A stretch of 64,000 bases of DNA from Argyresthia goedartella. Lineage: Eukaryota > Arthropoda > Insecta > Lepidoptera > Argyresthiidae. The stretch covers positions 2,790,001 through 2,854,000 of the forward strand of contig OX463813.1 in the NCBI GenBank assembly GCA_949825045.1, written 5' to 3'. Position numbers and translations under genes: made by a program. Below, in pieces: positions 31,794-43,714 of this stretch (position 1 is its first letter; each line of letters begins with the position of its first letter). The notes below the pieces were generated by a model. It was given only the letters and a program-made list of their open reading frames with translations. It ran no database searches and was not told the origin of the DNA.

Positions 31794-32746
31794 AACATGA
31801 ACACTTTCCCCTCTTTTGCTTACTGTCACAGAAATGTATCCGCATCTGCAACACTGTCGAATAATATCATGATACAAAATGATGTTTTATTTCAAAATCA
31901 GTTAGATTCCCGGCTTGGAAGAAAGATTTTTTTAAATCGAGTGTTCCTAAGAACAATACTTCTATTTCTTATGTTTTCCCTTTCTGGAGAGACACAGACA
32001 GACAGGCATACAGACGCTTTAACCATTCAAGCGTCCAGGTTACTCAACTCCCCAAAAATAAAAGAGGGTTAGGCGTCCGGGGGAGGCAAGACACCAAAAC
32101 GACTTGCGGTATCTAATGCCATCTTTTGTTGTTTTCTTTAAACTTTAGTACTGCTACTCGGCGCTAGATGGTACTCTTGATTGTTTTTTAGTGGTATAAA
32201 ACAGAAATTTCTTTCTGGCAACATGCAATGTGCAAAAAAAAATGGAAATTTCGCGAGGCGATTTCGAAGTGACATTTTGTGAAATTGGTGTTGTGTATCT
32301 CCGCAATTATGAGGTAATTACGCTGTTTTTACTATTTAATTATACAAATATCATACCAAAATAGAATCCTGAGGATGCCTAGATTACGTATAGGCACGTA
32401 TTATAATAGTTTCATGGCTACCAAGCCCAAAGAAATGCAAAAGATAACTTCCTCGTACCGAATCAAACATGCCGTCAAACTACTTACGAGTTTCTAGTGC
32501 CAATTTTACAAAGACCTGATGTAGTTATAGCAGAAATAGAAGGAGTTGTTCCTTAATTAAGTTGAACAACCTTTGTCGTGAAGATTTATTGAGAGATTTG
32601 TGACTATTTCATGCTTTGAGTCAGCTTTGAGTACTTTGGTTGGTGTCGTTACCGGTCTGGGGACTTGACTCCCCAGCGGACAATTGCAAATGAATGACAA
32701 TAAGGCTCTCGACAGACAGACGTAGGAAAACGGGAGATTTTTTACT
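31794..32746. other. Intergenic, nothing recognised
   Basis: No supported gene. A short 'gacagacagacgtagg' piece near 32710 may be a family D or K scrap. Confidence 0.4.
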
Positions 32747-33020
32747 TTGATTTGAATTGCTTTTGCATTACCTTCATTGGACTCCTACGGAGTCTATACA
32801 GGTGACTTTTATTTAGCTGACCAGATTATTACCATTTTTAACTTAAATTGGATTTGGTTTTGCAGTACCTACGGGGTCTTCATGCACTATACAAGGTGAC
32901 TTTTAATTAACTGACTAGATTATTACCATTTTGAACTTAGATTGGAATTGCTTTCGCAGTACCTACGGGGTCTTTATGCACTATACAGGGTGACTTTTAA
33001 TTAGCTGACCAGACCATTAA
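32747..33020 (+). repeat. ~95-bp tandem repeat, three units
   Basis: Units start at about 32747, 32846 and 32939 with 'gatt(t)g(a)attgctttgca'-type sequence. Each contains 'cctacggggtct', 'ctatacagggtgactttta' and 'agctgaccagattatta'. Confidence 0.75.
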
Positions 33021-33094
33021 CATTATTTATCACTTTTTTTTAATATTGCGGTTCTTTTGGGGTCTTTAATAAACACTATTTTCAAAGACATTTG

Positions 33095-33185
33095 TAAAGA
33101 CCTATCTATAGATACCCCACACATATGTTTTTTAATATGTTATTTTTAAAGACCTATCTATAGATACCCCACACATATGTTTGAT
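33095..33185 (+). repeat. Direct repeat pair with dyad core
   Basis: 'aaagacctatctatagatac' followed by 'cccacacatatgttt' occurs twice, about 52 bp apart. CTATCTATAGATA is partly self-complementary. Confidence 0.75.
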
Positions 33186-33369
33186 GATTATTTTTTGTTT
33201 TAGTTCCATGTAGCCCCCCATTTTTTTTTTCAATTTTTGCATTAAAATTTTAAAGTTGTTCATATTGATGGGTACTATCATTACCCAAAAGGAACAAAGT
33301 TAATAAAATGACAATCCGTATACATTGTACGTTCACCCGGTATAGTCTTTTTATTTATAATTGTTTCTT

Positions 33370-33670
33370 TAATTTAAAATAAATACATTGCAGTAATAGC
33401 GCATCCATATGGATAGGTATCCATATCATTTCCCAGGAGGAATCACCCTGTATAGTTGATTTCTTTAAGTATATTGTTTTAATTTAAAATAAATATTTTG
33501 CAGTAAAGCGCATCCATATGGATGGGATCCATATCATTCCCCAAAAGAAACAAAGTAAAAAAATGTCACCCTGTATACTGTATAATTGTGTGTTCACCCT
33601 GTATAGTCATTTTTTTTATTTATATAATGTGTTCTTTAATTTAATAAATATTTTGCAGTAACAGCACATC
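33370..33670 (+). repeat. ~130-bp degenerate tandem repeat, three units
   Basis: Each unit has 'taaataNattttgcagtaa' then 'gcgcatccatatggat' and, in the first two, a following 'caccctgtata'. The third unit is truncated at 'cacatccaaat'. Confidence 0.7.
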
Positions 33671-34738
33671 CAAATATCTTTCATTGAAAAAATCAAACTG
33701 TTTGACGAAAACCTTACATCGGCGGCCATCTTGCCAATATTTCATCGACATGAAGCCCGATTGGGTTGGTCGAAATTTGTTCTGCTAGCGGTAAGTAATA
33801 CATTTATTTCTGCTACATTAAACATATGCAGTGAAGAGTTATTGATATCGTTAGAAAGCTAAATAAATGTAGTTTATTTTAAAATAATTAATTAGGTTTC
33901 AAGTAATAAAATGAAGGGCCGGGCTCGATGTAAAGAAAACATACGACAAAAAAATGTGACATTGTGAAGTTTACTATTTTTTTTGAGGCATTTGTTTTTG
34001 TTAAATGTAGTATTACTTTCCATATTATTATTTTGTATCTATTCACCTGTTAATTAATATTTTTATTATCTATATAACTATGTTAGTGAAGCAGATATCA
34101 CGTTTTTCGTAACATGGTGCCTGCTGCTCCAGTCGCTACACCACTGGATCGCGCGCTCGGACGTTTGAGCGTGTGGTGGCGCGGCGCGACGGACGTTCAA
34201 GTGGTTAAACTTATAAGTTTGTTAAAACCAATACTGATAGAACCAGAGAGATCGTTCAAAAACCATTAGAGCAACAAAACCTTTTTGCTTTGTAAATGAA
34301 ATAAAAAAAACAATTTGCGCGCGAATCCCGCAACATAAGCATTCGATGTTTGAAAATGGTCCCCGCGATAATACGAGCAGGCCGCCCTAATAGAAATATA
34401 TCCATCTCTTTCTCACACATGCTTAGTGTATACTCTTGTGGTAAGTTGCGGTGAATTGAAACGAGAATTCAAGTGTGATTTGACTAAAAGCACCGATTTA
34501 TTACGACATGAAAAGGTTGAATCTTTAGCAATATTCGCGTTTTTGGCGCGTAATGGATGCGAATTGGCGTTAGGGAGGTGTGCTGAAGCAACGGCCATTT
34601 TTTAGACTGAACTTGTGATAAAATGGCGTGACGTCATGTTGTGATAACTGTAAAACAATCGGCCACATTCGGATCGGACTCACACTTGAAGGGTTCTGTA
34701 TCATCGCACAAGAAAACTTAACCACTACAAATAATAAA
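33671..34738. other. Intergenic with a GC-rich patch
   Basis: Around 34125-34200 there is a GC-rich stretch ('gatcgcgcgctcggacgttt', 'ggtggcgcggcgcgacggac') out of keeping with its AT-rich surroundings. No ORF of note. A family D scrap ('ggactcacacttgaagggtt') lies near 34676. Confidence 0.4.
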
Positions 34739-34740
34739 AC

Positions 34741-35391
34741 TAGTGGCCCTGTGGGCAGTAGAGCTCGCTAACAGGGGGGACTGTGAACCAATTTATAGGT
34801 AAGTATTATAGATTCAATCAAAATCAAAGTAGTAAAGTAGCCGCACCAATAACTTTGTAAACTACATTTGGCGATTTATAATACGATCTATTGACTTTTG
34901 ACGAAAATAGTTATAGTCTATTTCACTCACTCTCATGGTCTGTATAGATCCGCTTTACTAATCTAATCCGTCTCCTACTTCGAGGAGTCCAAACTTGGTA
35001 GGTTTTGAAAATATTTCTTGGATTTTTAAAAAACAGGCGGCCGAGAGGTAATGCTGTAGTATATTTTTACAACCGGCTCATGAAGCCCTTCAATTTGATA
35101 CCCCACACGATAGGTTTCAGAAATAAATAAAAAAACATACAAAAAATTAATAACGACAACCCTTTGGGGGATTCGATTTTCCCCTTGGGGGGGGGGGGGG
35201 GGGGCAAAGGGGAAAATCGAGAAAAACTCTCGACAAAAAAAACACGTGTGCCAAGTTTTGTGAGGATCGCTTGAAAACTGTGGCCCCTAGACCGGAACTG
35301 ACAGACACGAGACATAGAGACAGACGAAAGCAAAATCGGCCTCGTATCTTGTCGAAATGGGGAACTTCGCTCGCTTCGCTAGCTCGGTCAA
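34741..35391 (+). repeat. Family G interspersed repeat, copy 2
   Basis: Same ends and orientation as 3507-4131. It differs by indels and by an 18-base poly-G at 35187-35204 where copy 1 has 'cccacccaagagg'. Flanks differ from copy 1. Confidence 0.65.
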
Positions 35392-35869
35392 AAAAAATAG
35401 TAACAAGTTACATCCGATAAAACATATTTTAATCCCAAATTGACTTAATGTTCATAAAAAATATACAACCTCTTTGTACTAAACTCTCAAATCCGTTTCG
35501 CTTCGGCTCCAGGTTGTGCATAAAGTTGTGAACTAAAAAACCTAGCTTTAGTATTCGGATAGAAACACGGTTCTGTGAATGTCCACGGGGGCACCAATTC
35601 GGTGAACATTTAACATACAATTGGGAGTCAAAACTTATATTGGTGAACAATATATTTGTTGCCGTAATTCATTACTCCATATACCGTGACGGGGTCTTGT
35701 CCTAGATTCGAAGGTTTCCTCATGATGTTTTCCATCCGGAGTGTAGACGTAGATGTCACAATATAGCTAAAGTTATTTGCAGAAAGCCATAGCCGCAGTG
35801 TAATAAATGTTATGTGATGTTTGTTTACGTTCTAGTGAGAAGCGAGAAATGATGCTTACCGGGAGGCGT
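35392..35869. other. Intergenic, SINE-C scrap
   Basis: Near 35712-35735 'gtttcctcatgatgttttcc' is a reversed piece of SINE-C. Otherwise unrecognised. Confidence 0.4.
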
Positions 35870-36480
35870 ATTCTGAAAAGCCCGTGGGGAACAACGCTGC
35901 GCCGCATTATGCCACACAAGCTTTTCAGATTTTTTACCGCTTGAAAAGCCAGAGCGCTACAGCGTGGCGCTGCACGTGACGTTGTAATTATGCACGTAAT
36001 ACTTGTGTCCACTTTAAGCCAGTTTATCATTCCTCCATTTTGCATGACAGGAGGCCAATCGCCGCAGCTATGGGGTAATGAAGGTTTACTCACGATGTTT
36101 TCCATCACCGTTAGATTATATAAAGATTGACTGAGTATTGGAAAATCGGCCGTAACTTGAACGAACTTAATCTATAAGAAGTATAAATTTTGAATTACTT
36201 ATAGTAGGAAAAACATAGGCGTGTTGTCGCGTTGTAGCGCTCCGGCTTTTAAGTAAAAGCTAATACACGAAAAGCCAGAGGGACACAGAGCCCCAGGCGC
36301 TGTACCCCACGGCCTATTCAGACGATGGATTGTTAATGTGAGCGCTGAAAAACCCCGTGTGGTACAACGCAGCGTCTCGCGCTGTAGCGCTCTGGATTTT
36401 CAAGCGGTCGAAATTCTGAAAAGCCCGCGGGCACAACACAGCATTGTACCACACGGGCTTTTCAGAAGACGCTTCCGGGA
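35870..36480. repeat. Cluster of CTGAAAAGCCCG foldback repeats
   Basis: Units of the form CTGAAAAGCCCGTG..GTACAACGC occur in direct and inverted order at about 35874-35930, 36260-36320, 36347-36375 and 36417-36465. Some pairs form hairpins, for example 36415-36466, which opens with CTGAAAAGCCCG and closes with CGGGCTTTTCAG. GCGCTGTAGCGCTCTGG-type boxes lie between. Near 36080-36110 a reversed SINE-C piece intervenes. Confidence 0.6.
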
Positions 36481-36851
36481 GATACATGGCTTAGAGGGCA
36501 CTGAGCGAAACTACGTACATATTCTGTCGTTTTCAGACATTCTGTGGCAAAAAGTTTGACAAATCATGGCCTTTCTTTGTTTGTCATTAAATTATCTGTG
36601 CCTACTTACCCACAATAAGAGCCAGCGCTCAGTTACAATTTCGTCAGGCGATGATCTAGCAACGTGACACTTTTTTTGTTGCCAAGAGAATCTATGGTTT
36701 GGAAAAAATATGTGGGATTATTAGGTGTTTCTGCAGCTTTGGCTACATACTACTTGATAACATATGTAATGTAATGCAATGATTAATGAAGTCATAATAA
36801 TTTCTATGTAAATGGCTGACTAAATGTAAATTGTGCCTCATCAGCTCGTCT

Positions 36852-37036
36852 TAACATAAACATTTACATACAGGCACATAAATTGCTTCTGACCCCACAC
36901 TAGGCTACCCTGTGTCGCGGGAATCAGAAACAGCGACTTCACACACATATAAACATCCAACACCTTGGGGTTTTCTGTATCCTCAGCCCGGGGTCGAACC
37001 CGGGACCTCTCGCACGGTAGGCAGAGCCACAACAGC
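36852..37036 (-). mobile_element. SINE-B copy
   Basis: Reverse orientation. B box GGTTCGACCCC, decayed. The A-box side reads 'gccacaacagcagcgctatg'. A family D element follows 20 bp to the right. Confidence 0.75.
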
Positions 37037-37055
37037 AGCGCTATGGTGGTCGGAT

Positions 37056-37335
37056 AGAAAGACCGGCTAAGTGCGAGTCGGACTCGCGCACGAAGGGTTC
37101 CGTACCACCGTACAATGGTAGGGATGGTGTGGAGTGAATAGTTTGAATTTTACATAGCAAAATGTTGTTTACAAAGTTATTGGTGCGGCTACTTTTACAC
37201 TCCATGCACGTAACCAGGTGCATTCATAAGTTTGTATGTGATATGGAAATAATTGTTGTATGGGGGCCCCCTTAAATATATTTTTTATTCTGTTTTTTAG
37301 TACTTGTTGTTATAGCGGCAACAGAAATACATCCA
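37056..37335 (+). repeat. Family D repeat, right end missing
   Basis: Left end 'accggctaagtgcgagtcgg' is well preserved with 'cgcacgaagggttccgtacc'. It stops after 'agcggcaacagaaatacatc'. Confidence 0.7.
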
Positions 37336-37489
37336 ATCATCATCATGATATTTATAAAATTAAAAGTATTTTTGCTGATCCTTTTTATCTGTAAAAATCA
37401 GTATTTTTGCTGAGCGATTAAATACTAGCCTATTCTTTTTAGCTGACACGAAATAGGATGTTTAAGGTAAAAACATCTATTTAGTTTGG
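37336..37489. other. Short AT-rich spacer
   Basis: Contains 'agtatttttgctgatccttt'-type sequence also found near 55310 and 55340, probably a family E satellite piece. Confidence 0.35.
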
Positions 37490-37805
37490 CTTATGTTTAA
37501 ACGATTACCAAAAACGCACCTATTTTACTACCAATAAATTCGAAATGACTGCCAGAATGGATGAATGTCCACCAAATTGTGTTTGGATAAATGATCACCA
37601 AACTTCTTTTTATGTTTTGTATACTTAAGTTTATGTTTTAAGTATTTTTTGTTGTTCTTACATGTTCAACCTAACACGAAGGATAAAGGGGGCTTCGCTT
37701 CGCTCACCCCCTTTACCCTTCACCTAAGCTACCGCAGTATTTTGCCCTGATATTTTTTGTAACTTTTGGTGTTCATTCATCCATTTTGGGTAGGAAAATA
37801 TTTGT
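37490..37805 (+). repeat. Family E repeat, copy
   Basis: Markers: 'ttatgtttaaacgattacca' at the left, three more ACCAAA boxes, a central dyad GGATAAAGGGGGC..CCCCCTTTA, and 'ttttggtgttcattcatcca' at the right. The ends TAAACGAT-ACCAAAA and TTTTGGTG-TCATT are inverted, so this may be a MITE. Very similar to 43715-44035 and, reversed, 60695-61018. Confidence 0.65.
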
Positions 37806-38023
37806 TGCCATTTAGTTTTACTACAGTTCATATTGACATATATTATTTCCAAACTTACAGAATGAAGGAAAATAATGTCTTCATAATATATTTCTCGGGA
37901 ATTTAAGAGGATATTTGACATTACCCAGAGCGTCTTAGTTGAACAGCCGCAATTCCTTAGAAGCGTCTCATAAACCAACAACAATCGAATTAACAGACGA
38001 GATGCGTTTAATCTGCCGCGCAA

Positions 38024-38470
38024 ACATTTAAGTACGAAACTAACCCACTGGCTCCGTCCCGCTTTAACACATACACCATAGTATCTTTGTCTCTTTCTCG
38101 GAAGTGTTCCAAATTTAATTTGGGAGAGAGCTTCAATTTATATGTGTCTGTTACATCATAACGCCGAGTTTGGCTCTGTTTCTGTTTCGTGAAATGAACT
38201 TTGCAGCTTTATTAAGGCTTTACCACTGATGTGTAGTATTTTCTAGTAAGTCCCAGTTGGAAAAAGATTTCTTATATCACTCAGATTATTTTTTTCCGTA
38301 TTTTTGTACATAGGGAGAGATAATTAAGAACTTACGGGAATATATGTATGGTCGGCTGACAATTTCACATTACACGGTAATAGAATAGCCCCCTAGCAAG
38401 CAAAATACTTCTTAACTATTATCGAAATATGACTATGGCACTTCATCTAGGATTATGGATAAAACATTGT
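38024..38470. other. Intergenic, nothing recognised
   Basis: No supported ORF or repeat. Confidence 0.4.
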
Positions 38471-39000
38471 CTCTGGCCCCACTAAGTATCTAAGAAATAA
38501 ATCGACGAAGTGCCGAACGTATCTGGCCCCACGAAGAATCTTAGAAATTAATCGACGAAGGACGAAGTCCCAACTTCTCTGGCCCCACGAAGTATCTAAG
38601 AAATAAATCGACGAAGGACAAAGTCCCGAACATCTCTGGCTCCACGAAGTATCTAAGAAATAAATCGTCGAAGGACGAAGTCCCGAACGTATCTGGCCCC
38701 ACGAAGTATCTTAGAAATTAATCGACGAAGGACGAAGTCCCAACTTCTCTGGCCCCACGAAGTATCTAAGAAATAAATCGACGAAGGACAAAGTCCCGAA
38801 CATCTCTGGCCCCACGAAGTATCTTAGAAATTAATCGACGAAGGACGAAGTCCCAACTTCTCTGGCCCCACGAAGTATCTAAGAAATAAATCGACGAAGG
38901 ACAAAGTCCCGAACATCTCTGGCTCCACAAAGTATTTAAGAAATAAATCAACGAAGGACGAAGTCTCGAACGTCTCTGGCCCCACGAAGTATCTAAGAAA
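38471..39000 (+). repeat. 57-bp tandem array, about ten units
   Basis: Unit core 'tctggccccacgaagtatct' then 'aagaaataaatcgacgaagg'. The first spacing is 50, the rest 57. Two variant forms (ATCTAAGAAATAAAT and ATCTTAGAAATTAAT) alternate in part, suggesting higher-order duplication. 57 is a multiple of three but stops occur in most frames. Confidence 0.88.
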
Positions 39001-39414
39001 ACAAGTAAAGTATAGGTTAGTTTATTCTACAAGTAATATTCCAGCAAAAGAACTTTTAATTATCCGAACTAACGACTGCAAGTAATTACTGTTAGTGGAC
39101 CTCCGTTTAGTCGTAGGTCTTAGGGTTCCGTAGAATTATTAATGGAATGATAATACACATTTAATGGCCCGGCGATGAAGTTGAAAATGTATGAAAAAGT
39201 TATTTTGTATGGCATTGCTTTATATGCTTTATATGGCTTTGTATGGCACTGTAATTAAAAAATATACAATCTTACACGATAGGATGATTATTATAATTGA
39301 TTTATTGTTACCAGATGATATCTGAAATTTGTTCTAACAAGTTCTTGTTTATTTCTGATGTCAGACACACAGTTTCCAAAATTTGCTAGAGAAGTAATGG
39401 CTCCTAAGAAATAA

Positions 39415-39927
39415 TCACAGACTAGTTGCGCCCCGGTTTAGACTCGCGAAAGTTATCAAATCTTTCAAGGGTCAGTGCATTCTCTACTACAATAAGTACC
39501 TCTGGAGATTACAATGTTCAAGATAACATAATTGTCAATACTGTATGAGGTTAATCTTACTCAACACAGAACTTGCTGTTAATGAAATAATAATTTTGAA
39601 ATTATATATTTACACCTATTGTTTTAATAATTAATATTAATTCAACACAACCATTTTTTTAAACAGATATAAAAATCTATCTGTGGGAGTATCTTCGCCC
39701 TTCTACTCCCACAGTCTTCCGATGCAGAGAAGATTCCAAAAAAAAATCCAAAATTCCAAATGTCTTTATTACTGTAGATATTTACATATACTCAGCAATC
39801 GTCATTTTTTGCCACTTCTCTACATTGGACCACTGTGGGAGAAGAAGGGCATAGAAAAGGCTAAAAAAATCCAAAGTATATGTAAATATCTACAGTAATA
39901 AATAAATTTTGACTTTGACTTTGACTG
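39415..39927 (+). mobile_element. LINE family A 3' end with inverted segment
   Basis: It starts in the C-terminal coding sequence ('gcgccccggtttagactcgc'). Within the 3' UTR, 39745-39866 is an inverted copy of the element's own end, so 'ctgtagatatttacatatac' at 39774 pairs with its complement near 39880. It ends in ACTTTG repeats (39907-39927). A 9-bp hairpin CTGTGGGAG..CTCCCACAG is at about 39680-39715. Confidence 0.75.
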
Positions 39928-40185
39928 CACGGAACCCTTAACTGAATCGGCGAACTTGCACTAAACCGTTTCAAATTATAAAAATAGGTTCGAGTTTTCA
40001 GTTTCTCTCATGAAAGTTCAAAATCGCGTACGAAATCATTCGTTTCGAAAAGTTTAGCGAAATAACTGTCGCTATGTGTTAAACCAAGTTAACGTCTTTC
40101 CCGAGAATTTCTCTTCTTAATTGCTCTCCCGGATGTGATAACAAATTCATATATCTGCAGTAACTTTGAGAAGTATGTAAATAAT
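39928..40185. other. Intergenic, family D scrap
   Basis: 'cacggaacccttaactgaat' near 39930 resembles a decayed family D end. No gene. Confidence 0.35.
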
Positions 40186-40630
40186 TTTTATCTACACACG
40201 TATCATAAACCCTCTTTACTGCGTCCAAAAACCACACTTTAAGACCAGCATTATGATAAACTTCTTGGTAAAAACTCATTTCTTATCTGAATATTGATAT
40301 ATTATGACAATAATGTACCAAAATTTGTCAAATTATGACATTCAAATTTCGAACGCCGACGCCCACCTGCGTGCCGCTCCTAGTTTGTCTATGAAATTGG
40401 TACTACTGAACAAGCTAAACAACTGCAGAGCAATGATCAATGCAACAATGCCGGTCGAACATGTGGTTCCTGAACACATCAAAGAGAGCATATGATATGT
40501 GTGTAGATAAACTAGTGTATGTAGATAAACTATCGAGTGATATTATTATGAAACTCGCCTTCGGCTCGTATCATAGACACACTCTCGGGTATTAATGCCC
40601 TCCATTGTGTAGCAGACACATAAACTACTA
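40186..40630 (-). mobile_element. Family F MITE-like element
   Basis: Reverse copy. It lacks the internal duplication of the 'cgttcgaaatttgaatgtca' block seen in the 52267 and 62855 copies, so it is an ancestral-type unit. Confidence 0.65.
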
Positions 40631-41331
40631 ATATATACGATAAGATAATTGAATAATTATAATGTAAAAAAATAACTAAAACCTTCACTACATTGGAAAT
40701 TTCCCCTAGATCACTTCGGGGCAGCATGGCGCTCAATATGCTGGCATTATTTCCTTTTTGTGTCACTAACTAAGCTAAACTGATGCGTTGAGCAAGGTGC
40801 TTAGAGATGTTGAATATTAAATAATGAATTATGATAGCTATTAGGTCTACTTACACCAAGTAGTAAACCTAGAGCTACCCAAGGATGCAATTAGTAAAAC
40901 CGGAGTGATAATACAGAATGAGATGGTATCCGGAATGGCGCCTAGGATATTCTCTAGGTTTACAAAATGGAAACCAAAAATAGAACATTTAGATGAAGTT
41001 ATTGATTATTGTCTTTAACCTTGAATTGGTTCACAGTTAATCATTTATTGGTAAAACCAAGTGTGACAAATTCTCACTACCAAATTTAAGGCAAGTTGAG
41101 ACAAGTTTAGTATTAGACAGCAACACGTAAGAATGAGTAAATGATACGAAGTTTCTTGTAATAAATAACAATTGATAGCAAATTGCAGTGGGAACCACAA
41201 ATAAATAAATTTGCTGATAGAAAAAGATTTGCGGCTTAAGCTGTTGGGAACATCAGACAAAACACGCATGTGGGTACAGCAAGGCTAGTCTATTTTAGTC
41301 ACTTTCATAGTATCTGGTATTTTTTGACAAA
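40631..41331. other. Intergenic, nothing recognised
   Basis: No supported gene or repeat. Confidence 0.4.
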
Positions 41332-41700
41332 ATCATCTGCGGTCGCGGCAGACCCACAGGCATCACCTGCAATGGTGGAAAACACAGCAGAAACCGCGAA
41401 TGGCTCATCGGTCGCGGGTGACTCGCAGGATCTACACGCATTGAAGGCAATAACCTCGTCGGTCGCGGCTAACTCGCAGGCATTATACGCATTGGAGTCA
41501 TAATCATCTTCAGTCACGGCATTCTTGCAGGCATCACCAATAACGGTGGAAAAAGGGTCTGGCGTCACGAGTGGCTCATAGGCGTCATCCGCAGTGGAGA
41601 CATAATCATCTGCGGTCACGGTAGACTTGCAGGCATCGCCAGTAATGGTGGAAAGTATGAAAGGAACAGCGTGTGGCTCAACGGCTGCATACATCGATAA
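41332..41700. repeat. Degenerate repeats, open on both strands
   Basis: Irregular units of about 50-105 bp with the boxes 'tcatctgcggtcacgg', 'gcaggcatcacc' and 'aatggtgga'. The minus strand is open from 41724 to 41305 (139 codons) with an acidic repeat of the type FSTI-x-GDAC-K-x-AVTADDY. The plus strand is partly open too (SSVAANSQAL type). It could be a decayed exon of a repetitive acidic protein or simply an old minisatellite. No splice or homology support. Confidence 0.5.
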
Positions 41701-41864
41701 ATGGCACAAATATGTGGATCTCATTCCAGTAAAGGGCTCAATTTTAAGAGCGCCTGGCTAGAACCAAACAGCAAGACGCAGAATTTAAGGGGCTACAAAA
41801 CTTACAGTAGTTTGTAATTTATTTTTAAAACCAAGAACCAAGTCTAATGTTCATAGAATAGCAG

Positions 41865-42285
41865 TAAAGTGAACCTAAGAAATAATCACAAACTAGTTGC
41901 GCCCCGGTTTAGACTCGCGAAAGTTTGCATTTCTTTCAAAAGTCTCTGCTTATTCTACTACAACAAGATACCTCTAGAATTTTTTAAATTTCCATTTTCA
42001 ATATTATTTAAATGACGGGACTGTATGGGGTTAATCTAACTCAACACAGAACTAGCTGTGAACAATTTTGTAATTATTTATTCCTGCTTATTATTTATAA
42101 CAATAAATATTGTAATATTTATATAAGTTAAACACAAACAATTTTTGAAAGAGCTCTTACTCGAGGGGATTACTTCGCCCTCCTTCTCCCAAAGTTCAAT
42201 GTAGAGAAGACGCAAAAATTACGTTTGCCTAGTTTAAGTAAATATCTATAGTAATAAAGAAATTTTGAATTTTGACATTGGGTCT
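41865..42285 (+). mobile_element. LINE family A 3' end
   Basis: It carries the C-terminal coding remnant 'gcgccccggtttagactcgc' and the full 3' UTR through 'agtaataaagaaattttgaa'. No inverted segment, unlike the copy at 39415. Confidence 0.7.
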
Positions 42286-43264
42286 CCCTCAAACCAAAAA
42301 CGATGGCTTCTTTAGACGTTTGAAAATACCAATATAATATTTACGGCATTTTCTCATACAGTGATCCTACATAGTACCTATAGGGGCTGTTTGATATTAT
42401 CAAGCATATTATAAATAAGTGGAAAACCTATTGAAAACTTTACTTTACCTTATTTTAAAACAGGAAAACTATTTCCTCGTTTCCTCTGAAAGAATGTAAA
42501 CAGCTATGAACCGTATCATCTCAGTGCTTTCTACTAAGTACTTTAACTGCAAGATTTTAAGCTTCGTAAAGCATACAATGTTGACTTACAAAAGATAAGC
42601 GGTATACTTTAAAACAGCCGTAAAACATGGACAAAAGAGTCCTTTTAGACAGAGTTGTAGTGGTTTTGATGGGTCATTAAAGGTGGTTTGTAAATCATAA
42701 TGCGGCTTTAGAGCTTAAATTGTTTGAAAATATGACAGCTGCTGTCCGGGAGATGGCGTTGTTAACAGTATTTTTATTGTAAAAATAAATAATTGTAATG
42801 CTAAACCATCTGGAAATAAGCAAAATTATCAAATTTAGCAAAGTGAACCAGAAACATTTAGCTTAGAATCATCAAATACCATAATCACGACAAGAAGTTC
42901 AGTAACTGTAGAAAAGTTAAAAGTTAAAGTTAAGTTTTACTTATGTTTAAACGATCACCAAAATCGCACCTGTTTCGTTTTCAAAATGGTCACGTATCCC
43001 TCAGGCAATCTATTTGTGCTAAAATAGCATTAAACTTGTATCTTATACGCTTGCGGGCGTTATTTCAAAAAGTACAATGAACATAAACATAAAATGCGAG
43101 AACGCACGCCCGCCATCTTGAATTATTACGTCATATCCACAGACCGCAAATGTGCATGAGACAGGGTTAACTTTTTCGATGAAATTATGTAAAATACATT
43201 TTGTACTTTTGGTAATGTATTGTCACGTTTTCGTTTTCCATTTGAGATGGCAGAAGCACGGATT
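42286..43264. other. Intergenic, small family E scrap
   Basis: 'ttatgtttaaacgatcacca' at about 42941 is an isolated family E end. Otherwise nothing recognised. Confidence 0.4.
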
Positions 43265-43368
43265 TGCACATTAAGCATATACAAATATAAATAAATAGGC
43301 TCATACATTGCCTCTGGCCCCACACTAGGATACCCTGTGTCGTGTGGACCAGAAACAGCGACGTCAAA
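43265..43368 (-). mobile_element. SINE-B, tail half only
   Basis: 'ccccacactaggataccctg' and 'accagaaacagcgacgtca' without the tRNA-like head. Confidence 0.65.
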
Positions 43369-43428
43369 TTACAGATCTGGGGAATTATAAATCCGTAAAT
43401 ACAGGACAAAAAGGTTGAGTCATATTTT

Positions 43429-43625
43429 AAGTGGGTTTTAGGGACATCATTCTGAACAACTTTTACCATGACACCGATTTGATCAGAGCAACATTTAATT
43501 GTCTTTCCTCCGTAAGTTTAGGCTTGAGCGGTTAGCTGATTTGTATGGAGAGCTCTGATCAAATTGGTGTCTTAGAGAAAGTTGCCCAGAATGAGCGCCC
43601 TAAAAAGTCCTTCAAATATGACTAC
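43429..43625. mobile_element. Family H foldback element, copy 1
   Basis: 'cattctgaacaacttttacc' at the left has its reversed counterpart 'aagttgcccagaatg' at the right, and 'tgatcagagcaac' has 'gagctctgatca'. About 200 bp, non-coding. A sister copy is at 51630-51860. Confidence 0.6.
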
Positions 43626-43714
43626 ACAATGCTGTTACATCCTGTATAGCTAGGCAAAGATTAACATATTTGTATTCATAGATTTTAATTTTTATTAGTG
43701 CAATATGTAATGGC

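Noticed and set aside
35187..35204. 18-base poly-G in family G copy 2 as a structural element
   Set aside because: It occurs in only one copy at an indel-prone spot; assembly or sequencing error is as likely as a real G-tract.
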